12,620 nt of DNA, from positions 1-12,620 of the forward strand of contig JAEWGK010000042.1 of assembly GCA_023388385.1 (NCBI GenBank), given 5' to 3'. Below the pieces are notes generated by a model. The model was given only the letters and a program-made list of their open reading frames with translations, made no database searches and was not told where the DNA came from. Both the position numbers and the translations under genes were made by a program. The stretch is from Actinomycetes bacterium (GTDB lineage Bacteria; Actinomycetota; Actinomycetes; Mycobacteriales; Mycobacteriaceae). Each line of letters starts with the position of its first letter. The stretch's first letter is position 1. Positions 1-5,512 of this stretch are shown one piece after another.

Positions 1-381
1 GGCCAGGACGCCGCCGACGGCATCGGTGACGGCCGACCACGTGCCCAGGCCAGGTACGTGGCAGATGCGCTCGCCGCAGCCGGAGTCGCCGGCGGAGGCG
101 GGGGCGTCGACGGCGATCTCGAAGACCACGTCGGGCCAGCGCGACAGGTCGGCGGCGAGGCGACCGGCGGAGTCGGCGTCGCCGCAGAAGGGCATCTCCA
201 GGCAGGCCTGGCCGGCGGCGGGGCCTCCGGCGGGCCGCGCGCCGAAGTCGGCCGCGGTGATGCGGGTGCCGTCGTCGGCGCGGACCATCCCCGCGCGGGC
301 GAGGGCCCACGTCAGGTGCGGCACGAGGGCCGGGGCCGCCCGGTGGATCCAGGCGACACCGGTGGTGGCGGTGGGGCGCAT
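1..381 (-). CDS. DUF3145 family protein, 3' end cut off by window edge
   Basis: The frame is open from an ATG at 381 to the window edge, giving the first 127 residues. The N-terminus GVAWIHRAAPALVPHLTWAL (residues 8-27) and the later HVPGLGTWSAVTDAVGGVLA match, from memory, the actinobacterial DUF3145 family, whose members begin with a GV-x-HxAPxALxPHxxWA pattern and carry a similar 'LGxxxAxxDxxGD' segment. The function of that family is unknown; in some actinomycetes it lies near fatty-acid synthesis genes, but no such gene is in view. The start is supported by GGGAG about 7 bases before the ATG. No signal peptide or membrane segment is visible. A 253-base gap separates it from the upstream serine hydrolase gene on the same strand, so it may have its own promoter, although I found no convincing -10 box. 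A very GC-rich hairpin sits in its 5' leader. Confidence 0.72.
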   Translation of the reverse strand, partial: MRPTATTGVAWIHRAAPALVPHLTWALARAGMVRADDGTRITAADFGARPAGGPAAGQACLEMPFCGDADSAGRLAADLSRWPDVVFEIAVDAPASAGDSGCGERICHVPGLGTWSAVTDAVGGVLA

Positions 382-407
382 ATCCGCTCCCGTGTGTCGA
401 TCGGGAT

Positions 408-434
408 GGCGGGTCCGCCGTCGGCGGGCCCGCC
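408..434. other. Near-perfect GC hairpin upstream of the DUF3145 gene
   Basis: Arms 408-419 (ggcgggtccgcc) and 423-434 (ggcgggcccgcc) pair over 12 positions with a single T-G wobble and a 3-nt loop. It lies 27 bases before the DUF3145 start on the minus strand. No T-run follows on either strand, so it is not a classical terminator. It could be a factor-dependent or U-less terminator for the upstream gene, or a 5'-UTR structure. Confidence 0.5.
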
Positions 435-548
435 ACCAAGACGAGGTGTCGTCTTCCCCTACGCACTTCGCCGATCCGGGCGGGGCGGGCGCGCTGCGCT
501 CCCCCGCCGGGTGATACCGGCAAGTGTGCAAGGGGCGGTTGGGGCGGC

Positions 549-587
549 GCAACGCTCAAGTGACGCTTGAATCCCCTGTTGCGTCAC
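549..587. repeat. Cluster of overlapping inverted repeats in intergenic region
   Basis: Three inverted repeats overlap here: GCAAC (549-553) with GTTGC (578-582), TCAAG (556-560) with CTTGA (566-570), and GTGACGC (560-566) with GCGTCAC (581-587). The first and third compete for bases 581-582, so they cannot both form. The cluster lies in the 253-base gap between the serine hydrolase gene and the DUF3145 gene. It may be an operator or a fold at the 3' end of the upstream transcript. No T-run follows. A separate small hairpin, CCGGC (603-607) with GCCGG (613-617), lies just downstream of the serine hydrolase stop. Confidence 0.4.
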
Positions 588-634
588 CCCCGCCGGATCC
601 CCCCGGCCCCGAGCCGGCGCCTCCCCTGCCTCCC

Positions 635-1486
635 CTACGCCTCCTCGGCCTCCAGCGCGCGCCACAGGGCGTCGTTGAAGTCGGTCCACAGGGGCCTGGC
701 CCAGTCGCCGAAGGGCCGGTCGGTGAGCACGACGGCAGCGCGGCCGGTATCCGGGTGCAGCCACAGGAAGGTGCCCGACTGGCCGAAGTGCCCGGCGACG
801 CCGTCGGGCATCGACTCGCCGAACCACAGTCCGAGCCTCGACTCGGGGTGCGTGAACAGCTGGAAGCCCAGGCCCCAGTCGCACGGGTGCTGGCGGCCGT
901 AGCCGGGGACGATGCCGTCGAGGCCCGGGAAGTGGACGGTCAGCGCCTCCGCGATGGTGTCCGGGTGCAGGACGGCCGGCTCGAGGACGCCATCGGCGAA
1001 GCGCATGAGGTCCTCGACGGAGCCCTCGCCCGCGTGCCCCGCCGAGCCGTGGAGCGCCGACGAGCGCATGCCGAGAGGCTCGAAGGTGGAGGCGGCGAGG
1101 TACTCGGCGAAGCTCATGCCGGCCTCGGCGGCGACCATGTCGGCCAGGATGTCGAAGCCCGCGGAGCTGTAGATGCGGCGGGTACCGGGCTCCTTCTCCG
1201 CCGTGCGGTCGGCGAAGCCGACGCCGCCGGCATGGGACAGCAGATGGCGGACGGTGGAGCCCTCCGGCCCGGCCGGGTCGTCGAGGCCGAACGCCCCCTC
1301 CTCCACGGCGACGAGGAACGCGTGGGCGCTCAGCAGCTTCGTCACGCTGGCCAAGGCCATGACGCGCCCGGCGTCGCCGTGAGTCCGCCACGTGCCGTCG
1401 CCGGAGCGGACGGCCGCGGAGACCTGGCCCGCCGGCCAGTCGTCGAGACCCGCCAGGAGGTCGGGGATGCGCGGGGTGTCGCTCAT
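635..1486 (-). CDS. Serine beta-lactamase-like hydrolase (class C / PBP4* fold), cytoplasmic
   Basis: This is a 283-residue protein of the beta-lactamase / penicillin-binding-like serine hydrolase family. The nucleophile motif SxxK is S47-V-T-K50. The second motif is Y106-S-S in place of the usual YxN, and an HxG-like motif is seen at H233-F-G235-Q-S. The HLLSHAGG stretch at 81-88 is typical of the family. There is no signal peptide, lipobox or transmembrane segment, so it is predicted to be cytoplasmic, unlike true resistance beta-lactamases; a peptidase, amidase or esterase role is as likely, and the substrate is unknown. It begins 9 bases after the stop of the cystine symporter gene and is probably co-transcribed with it. 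No good Shine-Dalgarno precedes the ATG; translational coupling is likely. A -10-like TAGCCT formed partly by the upstream stop codon lies 6 bases before the ATG, so an internal leaderless promoter is an alternative, but no -35 is seen. Confidence 0.87.
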   Translation of the reverse strand: MSDTPRIPDLLAGLDDWPAGQVSAAVRSGDGTWRTHGDAGRVMALASVTKLLSAHAFLVAVEEGAFGLDDPAGPEGSTVRHLLSHAGGVGFADRTAEKEPGTRRIYSSAGFDILADMVAAEAGMSFAEYLAASTFEPLGMRSSALHGSAGHAGEGSVEDLMRFADGVLEPAVLHPDTIAEALTVHFPGLDGIVPGYGRQHPCDWGLGFQLFTHPESRLGLWFGESMPDGVAGHFGQSGTFLWLHPDTGRAAVVLTDRPFGDWARPLWTDFNDALWRALEAEEA

Positions 1487-1495
1487 GGGGCCAGG

Positions 1496-2935
1496 CTACA
1501 GCCGGGCCGGAGCCGCGTCCCCGCCGGCGCCGCCGCAACCGGCCGGGTCGGCGTGATCGTCGCGGAGGGCGTCGTCACGCACGTCCCGCACCTCGTCGTC
1601 GGAGTCCAGGTCGGCATCGGCGCCGCGGTCCCACGTGTCCTGCCCGAGGATGCCGGCGCGCTTGGCGACGACCGCCGCGACCAGCCCCTGGCCCGTGACG
1701 TTGACGGCAGTGCGACCCATGTCGACGATGGGTTCGACGGCGAGGAGCAGGCCGACGCCCTCCAGCGGCAGACCGAGGGTGGACAGCATGAGGGTGAGCA
1801 TGACGGTCGCGCCGGTCGTGCCCGCCGTCGCCGCGGAGCCGATGACGGAGACGACGATGATGAGCAGGTAGTGCGTCAGGTCCAGGGGCACGCCGTAGAA
1901 GCCGGCGACGAAGATCGCGGCGATGGCCGGGTAGATCGCGGCGCAGCCGTCCATCTTCGTCGTCGCGCCCAGCGGCACGGCGAAGGACGCGTAGGCGGAC
2001 GGCACGCCCATCCGGCGCTCGGCGACGCGCTGGGTCACCGGCATGACGCCCATGGAGGAGCGGGTGACGAAGCCCAGCGACGTCACCGGCCACACGCGGC
2101 GGTAGAAGCCGCCGACCGGTAGTCCGGCGAACGTCAGCACCGCCGGGTAGACGACGCCGATGACCAGCGCCAGGCCCACGTAGATCGCCACGACGAACCA
2201 GCCCAGGGAGCCGAGGGCGTCCCAGCCGTACTCGGCGACGGCGCGGCCGATGAGAGCCGCGGTGCCGATGGGCGCCAGGCGGATGATCCACCACAGGATC
2301 TTCTGCACGACGGCGAGCGCGGACTCCATGAGGCCGAGGAACGGCTCGGCGGCGCGGCCGACCTTCACGGCGGCGACGCCGACGACGATGGAGATGACCA
2401 GCAGCTGCAGGACGTTGAAGGACGGGGTCGCGGAGTCCTCCGACAGCGTCACGCCGAGGCCCAGGATGTTGTCCGGGATGACGCCCTGGAAGAACGCCCA
2501 CCAGGAGCCGACGGTCTCCGGCGCCTGCGCGGAGGCGGCGTCGACGCCGGCGCGCACGCCCGGATCGATGATGCGGCCGACGGCGATGCCGGCCAGCACC
2601 GACAGGAACGCCGTGATGGCGAACCACACGAGCGTGGAGACCGCCAGCCGCGCCGCGCCGGCGACCTTGCGCAGGTTGGCGACGGAGGTGATGACCGCAG
2701 CGACGATGAGCGGCGGGACCATGAGCTTCAGCAGATCGACGTAGGTGGAGCCGACGAAGTCCAGGAGGGAGCTGAGCCAGGAGCCCTCCCCCATGCCGCG
2801 CGCGGCGAAGCCGAGCGCGAGTCCGATGATGAGGCCGTAGACGACCTGGGCGCCGAAGCTGGTCAGCCAGGCGGGGGCGCGGCGGCCGGACGGGGCGTCC
2901 GGGGCCGCGATCGATGGGGTGTCCGTGGTGGTCAC
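1496..2935 (-). CDS. tcyP: TcyP-type L-cystine symporter (dicarboxylate/amino acid:cation symporter family)
   Basis: This 479-residue inner-membrane transporter has the SLC1/DAACS fold: hydrophobic helices from about residue 28 onward, hairpin HP1 around FVTRSSMGVMP (289-299), TM7 around GATTKMDGCAAIYP (323-336), HP2 around SAATAGTTGAT (367-377) and TM8 with DMGRTAVNVTG (405-415). The VWPV...TRSS, RRMGVP..ASFA, GCA..YPA and VEPxxDMGRTAxNVxG stretches resemble, from memory, E. coli YdjN/TcyP more than glutamate or C4-dicarboxylate members, so L-cystine uptake is my preferred role. Two residues that hold sodium in archaeal GltPh differ: K327 replaces Asn and Q416 replaces Asp. The tail after residue 432 is acidic (many Asp) and not membrane-inserted. 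The GTG start is fixed by AAAGGA 8 bases upstream. Upstream lie a leaderless promoter and a cysteine-type leader peptide, implying control by cysteine. The serine hydrolase gene follows after 9 bases. Confidence 0.85.
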   Translation of the reverse strand: MTTTDTPSIAAPDAPSGRRAPAWLTSFGAQVVYGLIIGLALGFAARGMGEGSWLSSLLDFVGSTYVDLLKLMVPPLIVAAVITSVANLRKVAGAARLAVSTLVWFAITAFLSVLAGIAVGRIIDPGVRAGVDAASAQAPETVGSWWAFFQGVIPDNILGLGVTLSEDSATPSFNVLQLLVISIVVGVAAVKVGRAAEPFLGLMESALAVVQKILWWIIRLAPIGTAALIGRAVAEYGWDALGSLGWFVVAIYVGLALVIGVVYPAVLTFAGLPVGGFYRRVWPVTSLGFVTRSSMGVMPVTQRVAERRMGVPSAYASFAVPLGATTKMDGCAAIYPAIAAIFVAGFYGVPLDLTHYLLIIVVSVIGSAATAGTTGATVMLTLMLSTLGLPLEGVGLLLAVEPIVDMGRTAVNVTGQGLVAAVVAKRAGILGQDTWDRGADADLDSDDEVRDVRDDALRDDHADPAGCGGAGGDAAPARL

Positions 2936-3143
2936 GGTGGATGTCCTTTCGCGGGGATGCGCGCGGGGCGCGCGATGCAGGTGCGGATGCTGCGCGGGGT
3001 GGGGTGCGCGGTTCCGCGGGGCACGTGCGTGACGACGCCCCGGGCCGCGGTGCGCCCCGGCGGCGGGCGGGGTGGGCGAGCTTCGGACGGGGTCGTGCGG
3101 TGCGCCGAAGGGCCGCCGGGCCCGTCTCGTGGGCGGGCCGGGG
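2936..3143 (-). promoter_or_regulatory. Structured 5' leader (probable attenuator) between leader peptide and symporter
   Basis: This 208-base stretch separates the leader-peptide stop from the symporter GTG. It encodes nothing convincing but is rich in stems. In order along the transcript these are CGGGCC/GGCCCG (3134-3139 with 3119-3124), just after the leader stop; CCGAAG/CTTCGG (3105-3110 with 3081-3086); GCCCC/GGGGC (3037-3041 with 3018-3022); and GCGCGC/GCGCGC (2968-2973 with 2959-2964, 3-nt loop), which ends 10 bases before the AAAGGA ribosome site. Ribosome position on the leader ORF could choose among these folds or control Rho access. This is inference from position. No T-run is present, so Rho- or translation-based attenuation fits better than an intrinsic terminator. 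Confidence 0.5.
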
Positions 3144-3224
3144 CTAGCTGCGACAGGCGTCGCTGGAGAGGTGCCCCTGATCGAGCCACCTCCGCGACGT
3201 GAGCATCTGGTCGACGGCGGACAT
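3144..3224 (-). CDS. 26-residue leaderless cysteine-type leader peptide
   Basis: The minus strand carries ATG at 3224 followed by 25 sense codons and TAG at 3144. The peptide starts MSAVDQM, contains LTSRRW at residues 8-13 and D15, and ends with SSDAC then Arg-Ser, the cysteine being C24. The order LTSRR...D...SS..CR recalls the short leader peptides found upstream of sulfur/cysteine genes in Streptomyces and other actinobacteria, in which ribosome progress over cysteine codons reports Cys-tRNA supply; this family match is from memory. Only one cysteine codon is present, unlike polycysteine leaders described in mycobacteria. No Shine-Dalgarno is present, but a strong promoter puts the transcript start at or next to the ATG, so it would be translated leaderlessly. 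The gene 208 bases downstream is the TcyP-type symporter. It is too short for gene callers. Confidence 0.68.
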   Translation of the reverse strand: MSAVDQMLTSRRWLDQGHLSSDACRS

Positions 3225-3231
3225 GGCGATC

Positions 3232-3261
3232 AGGCTAGATCCCCCATTGGGGACACGTCAA
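3232..3261 (-). promoter_or_regulatory. Promoter of the leader peptide-symporter transcript
   Basis: On the minus strand TTGACG (3261-3256) is followed after 18 bases by TAGCCT (3237-3232), and 7 bases later comes the ATG of the leader peptide. This is a good housekeeping-sigma promoter arranged for a leaderless mRNA. The spacer contains CCCC-AAT-GGGG, a short inverted repeat (3243-3253) that could bind a regulator. Confidence 0.72.
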
Positions 3262-3271
3262 GAACAAGTGT
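3253..3271. promoter_or_regulatory. Imperfect 19-bp palindrome over the -35 box, candidate operator
   Basis: ACACGTCAAGAACAAGTGT has matching ends ACAC/GTGT and a further T/A pair inside (ACACnT-N7-AnGTGT). It covers the TTGACG -35 of the symporter promoter, the position expected for a repressor. Which factor binds is unknown; regulators of sulfur metabolism would be the first guess from the gene context. Confidence 0.4.
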
Positions 3272-3277
3272 GCCCGA

Positions 3278-4114
3278 TCACGTCCGATCGGTTCCGTTTT
3301 CGGGGCGATCAGCGGAACGGCCATCGATTCCATTGCCCGCACCGGTGCCGGCGCCAGGCCCCGCGACGCGGCGGCCGAGCAGGCGGCGGCGCTCCCGCTC
3401 CGCCCCGATTCGCTCTCCCCGGCGTTCGGTCCGGGTCAGGAGCCGACGCAGCTGCCGGCGCGTCATGGTCACCGGCGCGACATCCGGGCTCGTCGGCAGG
3501 ACCCAGTCGCGGTGTCCGGCGATGATGGCCAGGCCGGCGCCGGCGACCGTCGCCGCGATCATGCCGATGGTCGGCTGACCGAGCAGATGCAAGCCGACCA
3601 TGACGGCGGCGCCGAGCAGCGCGGGCGTGGCGTAGATCGTGTTGCCGCCGAAGATTGCGGGCACGTTGCCGACGGCGATGTCGCGGATCATGCCGCCGCC
3701 GACCGCGGTGAGCATGCCGCAGAGGATCGCCGACGGCCACGGCATGCCGTAGGTCATGGCCTTCAGCGAGCCGGTGACGGACCACACGCCGAGCACGATG
3801 GCGTCGCCGTAGCGGAAGAAGATGTCCCACGTGCGGCCCTCGAAATGCGCCACCCACGCGATGAGGCCGCCGAGCAGCGCGAAGCCCATGTAGGCCGGGT
3901 CGGCGAACGCCGCCGGCGTGCCCTTCTGCATGAAGGTGTCGCGCAGCAGGCCGCCGCCGAGTGCGGAGAACAGCGCGAGGAAGCCGAAGCCCACGAGGTC
4001 GAAGCGGCGCTGCCGGGCGATGGTGCCGCCGATGGCGCCGTTGATGACCACGCCGGTGAGATCGAGGATGGTGTAAATCGACCAGACGGTGGGGTCGATC
4101 GCGGGGACTGCCAT
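3278..4114 (-). CDS. UPF0126 / trimeric intracellular cation channel (TRIC) family membrane protein
   Basis: This 278-residue membrane protein is built of two similar halves of about three helices. Each half carries the family's repeated motif: GGGLLRD at 53-59 and GGGMIRD at 139-145. Hydrophobic segments run from about residue 15 to 198. Prokaryotic members are trimeric channels permeable to monovalent cations; some annotations call the Pfam domain a glycine transporter, so the physiological substrate is uncertain. A basic, Arg-rich cytoplasmic tail (about 218-250) ends in a Gly/Asp-rich stretch. I start at the ATG at 4114 (MAVPAIDPTVW) because the frame upstream, which could extend to 4195, codes for an atypical Arg/Pro-rich stretch. 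No strong Shine-Dalgarno is seen. A CACAAT box 6 bases before the ATG suggests a leaderless start, and CCTGC/GCAGG (4116-4120 with 4127-4131) flank that box as a possible operator. The gene ends just upstream of the symporter promoter. Confidence 0.85.
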   Translation of the reverse strand: MAVPAIDPTVWSIYTILDLTGVVINGAIGGTIARQRRFDLVGFGFLALFSALGGGLLRDTFMQKGTPAAFADPAYMGFALLGGLIAWVAHFEGRTWDIFFRYGDAIVLGVWSVTGSLKAMTYGMPWPSAILCGMLTAVGGGMIRDIAVGNVPAIFGGNTIYATPALLGAAVMVGLHLLGQPTIGMIAATVAGAGLAIIAGHRDWVLPTSPDVAPVTMTRRQLRRLLTRTERRGERIGAERERRRLLGRRVAGPGAGTGAGNGIDGRSADRPENGTDRT

Positions 4115-4184
4115 GCCTGCATTGTGGCAGGTGGCCGGGCCCGCGCCGAATGCGGGCACCCGCCGTCGGAGCCCGGCGAATGCG

Positions 4185-4212
4185 GTGCGGCACATGCAGT
4201 GCGGCGCATGCC
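4185..4212. repeat. Two tandem 14-bp copies upstream of the tRNA promoter
   Basis: GTGCGGCACATGCA (4185-4198) is followed directly by GTGCGGCGCATGCC (4199-4212), 12 of 14 bases alike. The pair lies where the -35 of the tRNA promoter would be and ends one base before the TAGAAT box. It may be a binding site or a chance duplication. Confidence 0.5.
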
Positions 4213-4213
4213 G

Positions 4214-4219
4214 TAGAAT
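4214..4219 (+). promoter_or_regulatory. -10 box of the CAU tRNA
   Basis: TAGAAT fits the actinobacterial TANNNT -10 and lies 10 bases before the mature tRNA 5' end, so transcription would start close to or at the tRNA. No clear TTG-type -35 is present 17-18 bases upstream. Confidence 0.55.
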
Positions 4220-4229
4220 CCCCCGTCAG

Positions 4230-4303
4230 GCCCCTATAGCTCAGTCGGTTAGAGCCGCGGACTCATAATCCGCTGGTCGCAGGTTCGAGCCCTGCTGGGG
4301 GCA
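4230..4303 (+). tRNA. tRNA with CAU anticodon (elongator Met or lysidine-modified Ile2)
   Basis: A full cloverleaf of 74 nt can be drawn: acceptor GCCCCTA with TGGGGGC, D-stem GCTC/GAGC, anticodon stem GCGGA/TCCGC around loop CTCATAA (anticodon CAT), variable TGGTC, T-stem GCAGG/CCTGC around TTCGAGC, and discriminator A73. CCA is not encoded. It lacks initiator features, as its first pair G1-C72 is matched. CAU can mean elongator Met or Ile2. C4-G69 and C5-G68 in the acceptor stem and overall likeness to E. coli ileX (from memory) favour Ile2, but this is not settled. The transcript ends at the terminator just downstream. Confidence 0.93.
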
Positions 4304-4311
4304 CGAAAATC

Positions 4312-4352
4312 CCCTGCCCCACCTCCGCGAACGCAGGTGGGGCGGGGTTTTT
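4312..4352 (+). terminator. Rho-independent terminator after the CAU tRNA
   Basis: Left arm 4312-4324 pairs with right arm 4335-4347 over 13 positions, with one T-G wobble and a 10-nt loop, followed by TTTTT at 4348-4352. The AAAAT on the 5' side gives a T-run on the other strand too, so it may act in both directions. It separates the tRNA from the kinase gene. Confidence 0.9.
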
Positions 4353-4409
4353 CGTTCGGCCCGTGACGGTGCCCGCACTCAACGTGGGTCGGCGGGTCGG
4401 ATCCGCCAG

Positions 4410-4415
4410 TAGAAT
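4410..4415 (+). promoter_or_regulatory. -10 box of the ribokinase-family gene, leaderless start
   Basis: TAGAAT lies 8 bases before the ATG at 4424, leaving no room for a Shine-Dalgarno, so the mRNA is probably leaderless. The 11 bases GTAGAATCCCC (4409-4419) also occur at the tRNA promoter (4213-4223). A GGCGG/CCGCC hairpin (4391-4395 with 4403-4407) occupies the spacer region. No clear -35 is seen. Confidence 0.6.
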
Positions 4416-4423
4416 CCCCTGGC

Positions 4424-5428
4424 ATGGCAGGTTTCCAGCGGTCAGGCTCCCCCACCGTGCTCGTGTGCGGCTCCATCCATCAGGACACCATCGTCCTGGT
4501 CGACGGCATCCCCCAGGCCGGTCAGACGATCATCACGAAGAACCGCACGAAGTCCCTCGGCGGCAAGGGCGCCAACCAGGCGACCGCCTCCGCCCTGGCG
4601 GGCGTGCGCACCGTCATGGCCGCCACGGTCGGTGAGGACCCGGCGGCCGACGCCGTGCTCTCCGCGCTGGTGGAGAAGGGCGTGGACGTCGAGTCCGTCA
4701 CCACGTCGTGGGACGAGCCGACCGGCACCGCCTTCATCGTCACGGACGACGAGGGCGACCCGATCATCTTCGTCTCCTCCGGCGCCAACACGCTCACCGA
4801 TCCGTCGGACTTCACCGAGGAGATCGCGGAGGCCGACGTCATCCTGGCGCAGGGCGAGCTGCGCCCGGAGGCCACCGAGGCTCTGGCGATGATGGCGAAC
4901 CTGCACGGCACGCGCTTCATCCTCAACCTCTCCCCCGTCACGGTCGTATCCGCTGCGCTCATCGACAGCGCCGACCCGCTCATCGTCGACGAGAATCAGG
5001 CGTGGGAGGTCCTCCGTGGCCTCGGCGCCGCCGCGGGCGTCCGCCGCGGCGATCTGGCGGAGACCGCCCGCCTGCTGATGGAGTACTGCTCCTCCGTCGT
5101 CATCACCGGCGGCGAGAAGGGCTGCGTGTACGCCCGCGCGAAGGTCGCCGGCGGCGACGGCGTCATCCGCCACCAGCCGGCCGTCTCCGTCCCGGAGGAG
5201 GACGTGATCGACTCGACCGGCGCCGGCGACGCGTTCTCCGGCACGCTGGCCGCCGAGATCGCCCGCGGCGCGACGCTGCCCGACGCGGTGCGCCTGGCGA
5301 CGGCCGCCGGCGCGATGGCCCTCCGCTCCGTCGGCGCCACGTCCTCCTACGCCGAAGAGCCGGTACTGCGCCGGATGGTCACCGACGGCTCCGTCCCGGA
5401 GACGGAGGTCATCGGGGACGCCGGATGA
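4424..5428 (+). CDS. rbsK: Ribokinase / PfkB-family carbohydrate kinase
   Basis: This 334-residue cytoplasmic kinase would phosphorylate a sugar, probably ribose at O5, with ATP. PfkB signature 1 is GGKGANQA at 46-53 and signature 2 is DSTGAGDAFSG at 263-273, with D269 as the catalytic base. The N-terminal GSIHQD (16-21) matches the ribokinase GSIxxD substrate strand, with His in place of the usual Asn. Other family landmarks are ILNLSP (166-171), DENQAWE (189-195) and VVITGGEKG (225-233). Length is slightly above the usual 300-310 residues. Substrate specificity cannot be fixed from sequence, and there is no sugar transporter or repressor next to it. It is a single-gene unit: a terminator lies upstream, and the next gene converges on it after 84 bases. 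The start at 4424 is supported by the TAGAAT box 8 bases before it and by lack of any Shine-Dalgarno. Confidence 0.9.
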   Translation: MAGFQRSGSPTVLVCGSIHQDTIVLVDGIPQAGQTIITKNRTKSLGGKGANQATASALAGVRTVMAATVGEDPAADAVLSALVEKGVDVESVTTSWDEPTGTAFIVTDDEGDPIIFVSSGANTLTDPSDFTEEIAEADVILAQGELRPEATEALAMMANLHGTRFILNLSPVTVVSAALIDSADPLIVDENQAWEVLRGLGAAAGVRRGDLAETARLLMEYCSSVVITGGEKGCVYARAKVAGGDGVIRHQPAVSVPEEDVIDSTGAGDAFSGTLAAEIARGATLPDAVRLATAAGAMALRSVGATSSYAEEPVLRRMVTDGSVPETEVIGDAG

Positions 5429-5512
5429 CGGCGTCCGCGCCGCCAGCTGACGTCGCCTGACGACGCCACCCGCCGGGCCCGGAACATGCCGCGCGGTGCG
5501 GGGGGAATCCCG

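Noticed and set aside
635..1486. Antibiotic-resistance beta-lactamase
   Set aside because: It has no export signal and an atypical second motif (YSS); family membership alone does not support resistance.
524..2122. Long plus-strand open frame opposite the serine hydrolase and symporter genes
   Set aside because: Its translation is Arg/Gly/Asp-rich low-complexity sequence typical of the antisense of GC-rich genes, with no domain and no ribosome site, while the minus strand has clear families.
2932..3189. 85-codon minus-strand frame in the symporter leader
   Set aside because: It is the leader-peptide region read in another frame, overlaps the symporter start by a few bases and has an Arg/Pro-rich composition. 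The 26-codon ORF fits the promoter far better.
4230..4360. Integration site of a mobile element at the CAU tRNA
   Set aside because: The tRNA is followed at once by its terminator; no integrase and no repeat of the tRNA 3' end are in the window.
5425..5460. 11-codon ORF starting within the stop of the sugar kinase gene (ATGA overlap)
   Set aside because: Too short, no family or context support, and the ATGA overlap is easily produced by chance.
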